DNA of 64,000 bases from Auricularia sp. M13 (lineage: Eukaryota; Basidiomycota; Agaricomycetes; Auriculariales; Auriculariaceae), in NCBI GenBank assembly GCA_037042915.1, contig CM073196.1:4092001-4156000 (forward strand), in the 5' to 3' direction. This document shows, piece by piece, positions 11,195-22,592 of the stretch. A model generated the notes under the pieces. The model was not told where the DNA came from, ran no database searches, and saw nothing but the letters and a program-made list of their open reading frames with translations. Made by a program: the position numbers and the translations under genes. Numbering within the stretch: position 1 is the stretch's first letter; each line of letters starts with the position of its first letter.

Positions 11195-11434
11195 ACGACT
11201 GCAGAAAGGCAAAGGGGTAAAAGCAAGTGATAAGATCTCATCGGCCAGTTGCGCTCGCGTAATCCCACGTCATTCATTTGCTTAGTCACGCAGCGCACAA
11301 AGGAGGTGTCTGTGTAAACCCATAGTTATTCTATGTTCATGTACAAACTGGAAGGAATTATAAGTTACAAGTAATAGCCCAGCCGCGCACTGCAGCTCGA
11401 GATACAAATACCAGCAGATAGATCACAGCGCGGG

Positions 11435-13324
11435 TTACGCAGCGTCGACGCCGATGAGGCGGAACTCTGTCCGTCGGTCCGGGTCGCGCGTATGGCCCGT
11501 CAGCTCGCACCAGAGCATGTGCTCGCCGACGCTCGCGTTCTTGGATACGACGGCCGTGTTCGCGAGGTTCCTATTGCAGCGTCAACACATCGTGAAAAGC
11601 ATCGCGAAAGAGAGCACTCACAATGGCGAGTTCCAGAATCCGTCCACATGCACAGTCGCATCCGTGTCGTCGTCGAGCCAGCACTTAATCATGCCCAAAC
11701 CAAACGTGCTGCTCTGCAGGAAGCTGACGCGCACACGGCCCATCGCCCCACCATCGTCGCCTCCGCCCCGCACGGGCACCTTGAACCCGATTTTCGCGCC
11801 GGGCTCATTGGCCAGGACGTACTTCTTCTCGCTCCCGCCCGGCGCGGTGTAGCTCCAATTGCTCCAGCGCCCATCGTTGAATGCGGGGACCAGCGGATGC
11901 TTGAGCGTGCGCGTGCTCGCGCAGAAGGGGCGCAGCTTCGGTGCGGGAGGGTCGTTGAAGTTCTGGAAGAGCCGGTGCGACGGTATGCGGAGAAGGTCGA
12001 CGTGCAGTTGGAGGTCGTCGCTGTCGTGGTCTTGCGGAGAGGCCGTGGACTCTTCTGTGGCGTAGCAGAGCTGCCGCTGCGTGAACGATGCGAGTAGCTC
12101 GGCGAGCATGCGGTGCCCGCGGTAATTGATCTGCGAGCAGTCAGCATGCAGGCCCAGAAGGAAAGGGAAGGTGGGTACGCACATGCTTAAAGTCCGTATT
12201 GCCATTGTGCAGCTTCGCGAAATAGGCAGGAGCGGACGAGCGTGCATCGAGCAGTTGGGGTAACAATGCATTGCGCAAGCTTACGATAGGTGTGTCTGCA
12301 GCATATAAATGTCAGTCAGAGACAATTGCGGCGAGGAGTGCACACACCGTAGTAATTTGCCACAGCTGGAAAAATAAGTAGCTGCATATAGAAACACGAA
12401 ATACATACCGGTGTGCAAGTCACCGCCCGTCGTGAGCTGCGCGTATCCAAGGCCAAAGGTCTGTAAGTTGATGACGGCAGGCTGTTTGGGCAGGTCCAAC
12501 AGCTGACGGATGAGCCACTCGAAGGATTCGGCGTTCGTATCGACCCTGCGTTAATCAGGGACACGCTCGGACACGAGCCAGGTGGATCTGACCTCTGATC
12601 GTTGACGGCGAACTCTGTCAGGACGATGTCCGCGTCGTCGTCAATGTGCTCGAGGAAGCACATGCTCATGTAGCCCGTGCCCGTCGCGGCCACCGCGCCG
12701 TTCTGAATGGTAAGCCTGGAGTCGGGGAATTCGGATTTCCACCATTCGGCGAACACGTTAACCCAATTCTCATCGCGCTTCACGCCTTGTCCTCTCGTCA
12801 CTGTCGACAAAGGAAGGTTAGCGCCGGCTCCGGCTTATTGCATGCCACCATGGCGACGAAACGCACCGGAACCGCCGAGGACGGATATCTTGACGGCCTT
12901 GCCAGATTTAGCGTCGCGCAGAACGCGTCGGAATCGCGCGTTGGCGCCTTCATAGGAGCGCGAGCGCGCAAGCACGTCGGCACTACATTTCATAAACGCC
13001 GGGTCCAAGGGATAAGAACGGCACCACGCACCCGTATTTCTTGCAAAACGCGTTGTCGGGCGCGCAGATGTCGCAGGAAGTGGCTGCGGGGCCGACGGTT
13101 ACGGGCTCGGAGAATTGAGGCTGCTCGGCCGCCTCGTGCTGATACTCGTGGTGGTGTTGCTCAAACTGCTGGTTGCCAACCCAAACGGACACAGATGTTG
13201 GAGAGTCGGAGCCGTAGACCCAGTAGTGGATGAGGCCGGTCAACAGGCAGACGTTGAGCAGCAAAAAGAATGTCGAGGGCTGGCCAGCCCACCGCGGCGC
13301 ACGCGCTTTCCACGCAAACGCCAT
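11435..13324 (-). CDS. Membrane-anchored SGNH/GDSL-type hydrolase
   Basis: This is a type II membrane protein with a lumenal or extracellular SGNH hydrolase domain, probably an acyl-esterase acting on a carbohydrate or cell-surface substrate. The start MAFAWKARAPRW at 13324 is followed by one transmembrane helix (STFFLLLNVCLLTGLIHYW). A Cys pair lies in SCDICAPDNAFCKKYG. The catalytic Ser block is VLGGSVTRGQG, formed across an intron whose donor follows GGS. A block III-like EFAVNDQ comes next, and the His block is QINYRGHRMLAE. A C-terminal beta-rich region ends at RTEFRLIGVDAA with TAA at 11435-11437. There are about nine exons with roughly 50-nt introns. It lies 266 nt upstream of the AKR gene on the same strand. 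Family assignment is good; the substrate is unknown. Confidence 0.83.
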
Positions 13325-15129
13325 CGCGACGAGGACACGGGGAGCCGGACTCCGAGGAGGAGGGTGCGCACGCCTGAAGTGCGAAACGGAAAGGAAAGCT
13401 GTGAGTTCATTTGGTGATCACCGAGCGACGGCTATCAGCGACCTGGACTGCCCTTCGACTTCCGCATTCGGTCAGCGCGAGAAGCCTCTTCGACACACTG
13501 TCTGAGCATAATTTGACATTGACAAGTCGCCACCGCGTGGGATTACCAGGTCTGAAAGCAAGTGGCAGACCTGGCAATAGAAGGGCCTCCGTTCAGCGAG
13601 ACTCATGGCTGTTTGCGCAAAAGAACAAACCCGCACCGTGACATTGGCAGAGCTCCGAACGCTCAACGCAGATCAATTAGAAGGTGAAAGCTCGCCGTCA
13701 ATTCGAACATGCCCATAGTGGCCCTGCTCAGCACGGTTGCCTGGGTGAGAACATGAGGCTGTTTAAATTCTAGCACTGTGTCGATGCAAGCAGACCGATG
13801 CAGAGCGACAAGAACGCCGCGCCATGTCTATCGGACAGAAAGAGGGTGCAGTTAGATCTGTTGTAGATTCCACGAGTGTAGGATTCCCCATACCTACGTG
13901 TAGACGGCACATGCCCGATGTTTCGTACTTGTTGCTAAACTCACAGAATTCGCAGCGCATGCTGTGGCATATTGGACAGAAATTATGCGGTCATAGAAAT
14001 CAACGCAGAGTCATTTCCGCTGTCTGCATATGCACAAGCGCCCAGGTGGCGGACAATGTCCCGGGCCGCCGCTGATGAAGTCTTCTGTGGAAGCGATTCT
14101 GAAGTAAGTAACGCCGTGAGCAGCAATCGTCATTGGAGCATTGCAGCTTGAGCAGGACCGTGTTCCACATCGTGGGAGAGGGCACTGCGTCCGAGCAGCG
14201 AGAGTGGATGAGTGGGAAAGTGTAGACGTCTCGCTTAGCCAGGATGTGGCCTGTGAAGACCCTCAAGCTGGAGGAACAACATGTACCGAGATGCGCTTCT
14301 TCACAGGAGCAGCATAGCCAAAGACAAACTTCACGAGAGCCACCATACTGAGCGGCCCAAGTTCATGCACAGAAACGAATGTTGAAGGATCGGAACGGCA
14401 GGGAAGCGTCGTCGCGCAGCCCCTAGAGCAACCCATGCCAACAGATAACAAGCGACGGCAGCGGCAGAATGTCGTCAAGGGAATGAAGATCCATGCTTTT
14501 GAGAGTATGCGTTGACGGGAACAAGCGGCAGTCAGCAACATGCTGGGAATCGGACACGGTCACAGCGATATCGGACCAAAAAGCAGAGCAAGTCACGTGT
14601 ACGGTGTGCCCTACAGCGCCAGTGTGGGGTACCGGAAGCCTGCCAGTGGTCCAGACAGTATGCGCGAAAGAATATCGGATTCGCGCCAGTTCTCCGCGTT
14701 GAGCATCGGCGCCGCTGGTCAAGTGGCAAAAAGCGCAGTTCGAAATTTGCCCGGTAACTCCGGTCCGAGGACAAGAGTGCATATAATTCGAGGATTCATG
14801 CCCGCCTCGCATGGATAGCACTGAATCACATACTCAGAAGAAGCAGAAGTGACGCAGCATGAATACAGATAATTTAGATGTTGGGGACGACGTCCTACTA
14901 GTGATACAAACCATCTGATTCGGTATGGACGCGGTACGAGTATACTGAGCGTGGAAGTGATGACGGAGCCGCGATGTGGGATGGTCTAGTTGTTGTTGGG
15001 GTGCCTTGGTCTCTATGTAGGAATCGTATGGGACGTGGATGTAGTAGAGGCGGAAGGAAAGGAAGGAGGCAGAGGGACGATGTATGATGAAGCCGAGGCA
15101 TCCAGGGAGAGGGGATATGTGTAATGTAC
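13325..15129. other. 1.8 kb without a confident gene; possible degraded or novel minus-strand gene
   Basis: Minus-strand ORFs at 14423-14821, 14263-14541, 14000-14266 and 13763-13960 follow one another. They contain Cys-containing stretches such as CSNDDCCSRRYLLQNRF and CPICHSMRCEFCEF. I could not join them by plausible splice sites into a recognisable family. A perfect GTAAGT donor just inside the stop of the F-box gene near 15130 could also carry an extra exon of that gene into 14.9-15.1 kb. I make no gene call. Confidence 0.3.
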
Positions 15130-16920
15130 TTACTGTTGCGGGCGGCGGGAGGGCAGAGTCAGCCTGACCGGCGCGGCATGCTATTCGTACAGAGTCAGTG
15201 ACAGAACAGGCGATCGCGTCAAACCTAACTCACATTGTGGGTTTCATTGTGATATTGATGGTTTTTTTGGAGGCCGCAGGCATAGCCATAGCTATCGAGG
15301 ACCGTGCGTAAGCATCGAAATTGTTCATACAGACCTAGAAAACTCACGGGCAGTCCGGCATGGCCGCATAGCCATCGACGCGACCCGACTCCTTCTCGCG
15401 CCGCCACCAGAGCCACGAGCGGCAGCGCACCAAATGCTCGAGGCAGTCGGCGCAGAGAAGCGAGTTTGATGTAACGCTCGTCGCGGAGAACGTGTCGCCG
15501 CCGTCGTAGTTGACCAAAGCCTGGATGAAACGCGCGAAGCGGTGGTCCAAAGGTGACGGTTTTGTCTTGACGCTACAGAGACTGAGAATCCAATACCGTG
15601 GTAAAACGAATGGATCCTCACCGAAGCTCTGCGGCCAGCGCGGAGTCTGTGGCCACGTAATCGCCCAGGCCGAGATGGTCGAGCAGAAGTCGAACCTCAT
15701 GTGCGTTTCGCCCTAAGACGCCGCTGAGGTAGTTGCCGATCACAGGCAGCTGGAGGTGATGAGGGCCGTATATCCAGTCTGGTAAGCGAGCACGTCAGAG
15801 GACGCCAAGAAGGAGAAATTGCAGTGACGACGTACTCTCCTGGTTATACAGCCTTGGAGTTTGCGCGTCGCAGTGGGAGCAGCCTGAAAGCTGTTAGCAG
15901 TGGCTACGTGATCGTGGACGCGCTCACAGCTGGTCCCCTCAGGAGGATGATCAGGCAACATGCTGGGTGACGAGACCATCCGCTTTCCGAATGAACGCGT
16001 GATGCCCGTGTCGTCGTCGCGTGTAATCCAGGGCATCGTCTCTGACGAAGGCTTACTGTGGATGAAGGTCTCAATAGATGGTGCGTCTAGGACGTCTAGT
16101 ATCCCCTCAGGACCGAGACTCATGAAGGAACGTGTTGCTTCGGCTAGAAAAAGCGTTTAAACACAAAGCCTAAAGTTCGACTTTGCTCAAACGACTGACC
16201 GTTGGTGCGTATCCATCCTCGTCTGCTGCGCTCGAAGACGGAGATCATCCAGCCGGCCACGAGCATAAAGTTGTGCTTGTCGAGTGGAGAAAAGGCAGAA
16301 AAGAAGAGGGCGCGACGACGTGCTGGATTAGACCATTTACTGAGGGCGGCCGTCCATCGGAATGAATAGAGGAAGCAATACAACCAGATGCGCTGGACAG
16401 CGACTTGGAACGCGACGCTCTGAAGCTCACTGAGCATGCTGTGATCTCTGGTAAAGGGGTCAACAGACCTGCGACCAACATGCTCATAAGTCACAGACGC
16501 TGGATAGGGAGAGCGAACATACGCGCGACTGAAGTGCACTTCGAGTCGCTGGGCGACGGCCGCGCGCGCCGTGAGGGCGGAGAAGTGCCGGCGCTTGAAG
16601 ACGGCCGAGGAATCGTCGGTCTCGGACGTGCTGCGCATCGCAATCTCCAGTGCCGCCGCCTCGTGTGTAGGGGCTAGGAGCGCCAGTTCCTCCTCGACGC
16701 AGATCCCCCGTAGCGCCGCAGCGGTCGCGCCTATGGAACCTGCGGCTGTGGGAAGGGCGTTGCGAAGGATTGCAGATTTATGCAGCTCGCAAACTGTCCG
16801 AAGAGTTCTGCAGGTTCGGGCGGCAGCGGCGAGGGTCGGGAAGTCTGGGCACCGCGAGAGGACGTATAGAAGGACGTCCATGGGGAGGTCGGTGAGAATG
16901 TGCATTCGAGTGTTCTTCAT
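15130..16920 (-). CDS. F-box protein of the Agaricomycete type
   Basis: This is a probable substrate-recruiting subunit of an SCF ubiquitin ligase. The N-terminus MKNTRMHILTDLPMDVLLYVL at 16920 (MHILTDLP at 16905 is an alternative start) begins a classic F-box that continues through FPTLAAAARTCRTLR. A helical Ala-rich region follows, then ERSRRGW, a middle part coded by several small exons, and a C-terminal segment with CADCLEHLVRCRSWLWWRR. The end, DSYGYACGLQ...YHNETHN followed after an intron by HAAPVRLT, resembles the Cys/His-containing tails of many mushroom F-box proteins of unknown target. The stop is placed at 15130-15132; a GTAAGT motif overlapping it leaves open one further exon. About seven exons; the internal junctions are approximate. 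Confidence 0.72.
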
Positions 16921-17559
16921 GACTTAGAAAGGTGTTCTGTGCGTGTGCGGATAGGAGACGCGATGGCAAAGAGTGAAGCCTGTCGCAGCCGGAGCAAGCC
17001 GATGGCGCGTTTTAGCCGCGGAGCGCGGACTTCTAAAATACTGTTGTTCTCGCCGCCAAAGTCTGCAGCTTCAGATCAAGCCAGGTAGATTCACGGTTTA
17101 ATTTTAAAACTTATAATTTGCGTCTTAAAAAAAGCCTTTTCAGAATTAGCGGCCTATGTGAGTCTGGATCTGATGATATATTCGCTGGACGTCGACCTTG
17201 AGACGATAGCTGTGAGGCCAAATATATCTGGAAGATAGAGTGAATGAGAACTAAGATGATTGCTATTCCGAACTTACTTTCGCTAGACGCGCCTTTCGAC
17301 CAGGGCCCTGTCACCTTGTCCACTGATTGTTGATCGTAAGGCGTAATGCGGGTCTTTAATAAATAGGTTATATACTACCCATCGTCACATTTTATTTATT
17401 ACAGCTCCCTTGAATCAGTTCTTTCGGGCAAGATGAACAATTGAACGAAAATGTAATCCCAGCCACCGGCTGTTCCGGCCCGTTTTCGCTGACGTTACGA
17501 GCGGGTTTTGCCGTCTCAAGCTTGTGCTCATACCATCTACCGTACCGTAAGCTCACGCG
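16921..17559. other. Intergenic, partly AT-rich
   Basis: This separates the divergent F-box gene and OTU1. AT-rich patches lie near 17090-17140 and 17350-17400. A 70-residue minus ORF at 17111-17323 contains one hydrophobic stretch (IAIILVLIHSIFQIYLA) but has no other support. Confidence 0.5.
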
Positions 17560-18838
17560 ATGGCTCCGATCAGGCTGCGACATCCGAGAGGAGTCACGAC
17601 GCTGGATATCGACCTGGAGCCTTCCTCGACACTGACCGTACGAGAACTGCAACAAATTGTCTTCAGCCATACAGAAATCCCGCCGAGCAACCAAGAATGC
17701 GCGTACTCGTCCAGTCTACGACCGAGTCCTGCATTCTGACAGCATAGTACAGTGAAGGCTGGCTATCCACCTCATGCCCTCACTCTTGTGCCGGAACTCC
17801 CGATTTCATCCCTGGGCCTGCAGCGCGGCGAACAGCTGGTTGTCACTGAAGCTCGATCATCTGCTCACAACGTCTCTGGCGCGAATTCTGCTCGAGTTTC
17901 TTCGTCTACTGCTACATCATCAGCCGGTCTTCCCACAAGCAGCCGTGGTATCGCTGCAGGTTCTCTAAAGCCAGCTCCGGTACCCGTTCCACCCGCTGTG
18001 CTGGCATCGTCCTCGGTATCTGGTCGAAGCAGTGGCCCAGAAACAGTCAGGACTGAAGGAGGAGTTCTTGTGCACAGGGTGCGAAGAAATCTGTCTCCGA
18101 ACCAAAGAACCACTTCCTCACTAGTAGAACATCGCGCAGGTCGTTCCCGACGACAATTCCTGCCTCTTCTCTTCTGTTGCACTCCTATTCGAACAAGACA
18201 TGGCCGCTGCACCGAGACTGCGCCAGATAGTGGCGGATGAGATCCGAAAGAACCCGATTACTTACGACGAAGCTGTCCTTGGGTACGCCTTGAGCTGATA
18301 TTTCTATCAGTCTCTCGTTCCATACTCATACATTGCAGCCAATCACCAGAGTCGTACATTGCCGCCATCTTAAAGCCGTCTACTTGGGGTGGGGCAATTG
18401 AACTCGCCATTTTCTCGGACCATTACAACGCCGAGATCTCGTCTATTGATGTCGAAACTGGCCGCGTGGACCGGTTTGGCGAAGGGAAGCATTCAAACCG
18501 GGTGATCTTACTCTACAGCGGGATCCATTACGATGCTGTCTCGCGTGCACCTACGTCCGATGCCCCGCCTGAGTTCCACGAAACTCTATTCGCTGTGAGC
18601 GATGTAGGCGCGCTCGAGGGGGCGAAGGAGTTGGCTAAGCGGCTGCGGGAGAAGAAGGCATTCACCAACACTGCGACATTTGATCTGAAGTGCCAGGTGT
18701 GTGCTCGCACTTTCTATCTATCTCCAGCCTTCCTCTTCTGATCTTTGCTCGCAGATATGCAGCAAAGGACTCAAGGGCGAGAAGGAGGCCCGCCAACACG
18801 CCAAGGAGACGGGGCACGCCGAATTCGGCGAGTATTAG
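17560..18838 (+). CDS. OTU1: OTU-family deubiquitinase Otu1/YOD1
   Basis: This cysteine deubiquitinase works with the Cdc48/p97 segregase in protein quality control. The start MAPIRLRHPRGVTTLDIDL at 17560 opens a UBX-like N-terminal domain, which continues after an intron at 17703-17747 (TVKAGYPPHALTLVPELPIS). A Ser/Ala/Pro-rich linker leads to the OTU domain, with catalytic Cys in VVPDDNSCLFSSVALL, then ESYIAAILKPSTWGGAIELAIFS, YNAEISSIDVETGR and the catalytic His in YSGIHYDAV. The last exon encodes the C-terminal C2H2 finger CQICSKGLKGEKEARQHA...TGHAEFGEY that is diagnostic of Otu1. Introns also lie near 18080-18150, 18287-18340 and 18695-18755. The stop TAG is at 18836-18838. Domain order and length match the family. 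Confidence 0.94.
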
Positions 18839-20599
18839 GTGGACGGTCTGGTCTTCACTCGGAGTTCTCGTTTTGCGATTCTCTTCCTGTCAAGCCACGC
18901 TCACTGCTGTCCAAATGTGGCATACTTCCGCCAGGTCATGTCGACGATCGTGGTCATACACGTCGTCTGGTGCTTATGATAGAACCTGATTCCTCGGCTA
19001 TGGGCTATGGATTCCTAGCAGGTTCGGCTCGCGACGGAACGACGGAACGGACAGTGCACTCCTCAGGACAAGGCTACTAGTACATTTGATGACAACTCTA
19101 GACTTAGGTGCGGTATAACGACCGCAGCTCTACCTCACTTACTTATGATCTGATACGAGGCCTGTACATTCGATAACAATACCTCTGAGTCGATTCTCGC
19201 CCTTACCTCGTGGCGCAGCTAGCTGGGTGCTGATTTCGCCGGCCCGGCTGTCATGAAAGCAATCTGCTGATATGCTGTGGTGCACGGGGGAGACAATAAT
19301 GGTGACGGACCGGCGATTTGCTTTCTTGAGGACGCGGGACGAAGGCCTGTCAATGCAGCTGTCAGTCGTTCTGCTGCTTCTGGAAACTCCTATGAGCCAC
19401 AGGAACACCGCTTTAGATCTGCAATTCCATTCCCGTCTCAGATTGGGTTCATCGGCAGCCTGTCGGGGAAGGTTACAGTAAGGTGGGATAGCACCGGCGC
19501 GCCCCACTGCCAGGCAGCTGGGCTGCTTTCGTCTTGCTCCGGCACCTCATACTCCAGAAAGTCGCCAGCACTTCACCATGGTAAGTAGGTGTGCTATCTC
19601 GACCTCTCCCTTTCCTCCATTTCCGCACGAATTGTGATAATCATATCCAACATACCGCTGACCCTGCCAGATAACGATTGCACAGCGTTAGAAGAAAGAG
19701 GCCGGCACCCACAGGTCGAATGTCAGTATAAAGATAACAAGCATGTCGGCGGTACCGTGCCAACTCCTAAAAATCCTACTATCCCGAATTCGGAAGATGC
19801 TTTTCAATGATTGAATGAGATCGCGGTGGTGCTGTAGACTCCAGGCCTTTGCTGACAGCGCGCCTATGAACTAAGAGTATGTCCAATCGCAGAACGATCT
19901 CATACCTGTTGCTTTACTGTAAGTTGTTACGCAATACATCATATGACGCGGGATATGTGCAAGGTCGAGGAATGAATGGTTTTTGAACTCCTTGGAAAAG
20001 ACCAATTGCGATTTCCTGAGCGAGGAAATACTGGAAATGCTGAATGAAAGGACGCGTACCTTCACGTCTTGGGTTCCTGGGGATCGGCGGTATGATACTG
20101 AGCGCTCTTACATAGCGCCGGACAAGGTCTGCTTGCGCCCGACGACGCATACACCGATGCACCGACATCTCAACAGGATGCAAAGGCGCGAATAGATCAA
20201 CCGGCTTTCCGGAATCCCCAGGTCACCGGAGAGACAGCATAGGCTGCACGGCAGAGTGAGAGACAGGGCGACGGCCGGTGCGCCGTCCGCTGTGCATGAG
20301 GATGGCGGTGCTGGCGGATTGTATTGATCAGTCCGCATTAGGCAGCCTCCGGACGATACACGGAGCCCTCAATGCGGCTGAGGCTTTGTACCGTATACGA
20401 ACACCACCCGGCGATTCTTTATCCCGGGTGGGAGGCCGATGCAGAATGGATTTGCACCACATCGCTGTCACGGCGGCCCGGGCACGCATGGATTATGGTT
20501 CTCATTCCTCGCGAGGCCACGGCGGTTCAAGTATAAGAAGGTGGCCAAGATCACCGTCTGATACAACCCCTCCCTACCTTGCTCTCAGTCTACGCACTT
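18839..20599. other. 1.76 kb without a confident gene
   Basis: ORFs at 19139-19507 (-), 19277-19588 (+) and 19589-19810 (+) overlap on both strands and show no recognised motif. A TATAAG element at about 20532 lies roughly 68 nt upstream of the SDR start and is a plausible TATA box for it. Confidence 0.4.
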
Positions 20600-21867
20600 A
20601 TGGTTGACATCCGGGACATCGACCTCTACGCCCACGCCAATACCGTCGCAGGCCGCGTCGTCCTCGTCACTGGTGAGGCCTTTGTCATCTTAGAATTTTC
20701 GGGCATCAGGCTCATTCAGCCAGGGGCGGGAAGCGGCTTTGGGCGAACAGCGGCCTTCCAGTATGCAAAGCATGGGTACTGCTACCGCTTGTCGCTGGCA
20801 CCACATGCTGAGTCTCGCCGATAGCGCCAAACTGGTCCTAGGAGATATTAATCCCGATTGTGTCAAGGCCACAGCTGACCTGATAGTGAATGCGGGAGGG
20901 TGAGGATAGCCGATCGCCTCTACCGACAGATCCTTATCGACGATGCAGCCAAGCTGTTTGGAGGCAATGCGACGTCCGCAACTGGGACGATCAGGTTCGC
21001 CTGTTTGAAGCAGGCGTGGAGGCGTTTGGCCAGCTCGACATCGTCATTGCGAACGCTGGAATCCGGGAGACGGGCGTCTTTTTGGATTTTGAGCTCGACG
21101 AAAGCGGGAGGCCTGCAAAGCCTGTTATGGATACCATGGATGTGAATCTCACCGGCGTCCTATACAGTAAGAGCAATCTAAATGGGGTTCCCCAGATTGA
21201 CAAGGAATCGCAGCGGCTCGACTCGGAGTGTACCACCTCAGCCGGGGACCCGACCGTGCAGGTCGTGCAATCATCATGACAGGCTCGATGTGTATGTCAG
21301 CTTCACCATATCCTAGAGAAACGCAGGCTGACTTTTTCGCAAGCATCCATGTGTGCGCTTCCTGGCGGCGTCATATACACGGCAGCAAAGACGGCTTTGT
21401 TGGGTCTTCTGCCTGGATTGTATACTTCTCTGCGCTCGAAGAACATTCGGACGGGTGTCATCTGCCCCTGGTTCTCTGGTGAGCGCAAAATCACCCGACA
21501 CGCCCTCGGGTTCGATCTGATTTGGAGAAAATCAGACACGGGCATTCTGACGGATGCTGGGCGCACCTTCTTGCAAGGGATGCCGCTGGCGCCTGTTCCA
21601 CGCGTTGTGGGCGCCATTTTCATTGCGTCGACTGACCCCGACAGCGCGAGCGACGGCTGCGTGTGGACGGTGCCAGACGACGGCGAGGTGTGTCGTATCC
21701 CGCGCGAGCAAATGCAGCTCGTTGGCGGCGTCTATAACGTCCTGAACGAGCGGCTCGCCCGCGCGGGAACGCGCAAGAAGTGGTCCGACGCCGCGCCGGC
21801 CATCAACCTAAAGGGCACGGGCGACGCGCTGAGCGCCACTCCTGCCGCAATGAAGGTCGTGAACTGA
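20600..21867 (+). CDS. Short-chain dehydrogenase/reductase (15-hydroxyprostaglandin-dehydrogenase-like)
   Basis: This is an NAD(P)-dependent oxidoreductase of the classical SDR family. The start MVDIRDIDLYAHANTV at 20600 leads to RVVLVTG, and after an intron the TGxxxGxG turn completes as GSGFGRTAAFQYAKHG. Then come LVLGDINPD, CDVRNWDD, the NAG motif in IVIANAGI, MDVNLTGVLY and the active-site YxxxK in YTAAKTALLGLLPGLY. A long C-terminal part with CVWTVPDDGEVCRIPREQ ends at AMKVVN (stop at 21867). About five exons are needed because the frame changes near 20670, 20780-20830, 20890-20960 and 21165-21345. The last exon is clean from about 21345. The substrate is unknown; a hydroxyl or keto lipid-like molecule is possible. 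Confidence 0.86.
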
Positions 21868-22592
21868 TTCGGGATGTGTAAGCCACACTCATAATGTATT
21901 TGTACGGGCATACCGATGGATCTGAAAATTCGTGCTCTTCGCAAAGTTTGACGCATCTGATGCCAGCCATGCTACTTCGAGCCTGCTTCGGGCAGGAACA
22001 CAGTCTCGCAGTCAACGCGTATGGCTGCCCGCTAGAAAGAGAAACACCGTGCATTCGAGGTTGCCATCGTGGCGACCCTGTCAGAGCAGTAGTTATCACT
22101 CCACGCTTATTTACGGAGACATTGAGCGCTGCCACCCCAACGTGAACTGTCAGAACGTCCGGCGCTGGGACAGAACAGGTATTCCGCCACGAGGATCAGC
22201 CACCGCGCCATCATGAGTTCACCGACACCATGTGAATTATTGACGTACGTATGCCTTCCAACCGCGTGCAAGACAGGACACAGAACTATGAATACAGACA
22301 CCAGAGATGAGCAGAGCAAAGATTTTGGGGCAGCAAGCATACCCGAAAGGTCATGCGAGTTTCGAATGGAGGGGTTATCGGATCGTGTGGATGCTGGGTG
22401 GATGTGTCCGAGAGCAGGAAAACATGCAAGAAACGTCGCCAATTTGGGGAATATACAGTTCTGAGATAGCCCAGAGGAACGCAAGAAAGACACCAGACAA
22501 GAAGCGCAACAACGTCACTGACGTCGGCGCGAGCGTTGGAAAGACAAACAGCCGATGGAGCGCGGATGCTGGAAGATCGATATCACAGGGCT
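21868..22592. other. Intergenic between convergent SDR and Crb2-like genes
   Basis: No gene is supported. A 203-residue plus-strand ORF from 22307 to 22918 overlaps the end of the Crb2-like coding region in antisense and has a shadow-like composition. Confidence 0.5.

Noticed and set aside
11170-11298. Taking the AKR start at 11298 from the longest open frame
   Set aside because: The family starts at MSASKIRTF; the extra residues include a microsatellite Tyr run and non-conserved sequence. It is kept only as a possible isoform.
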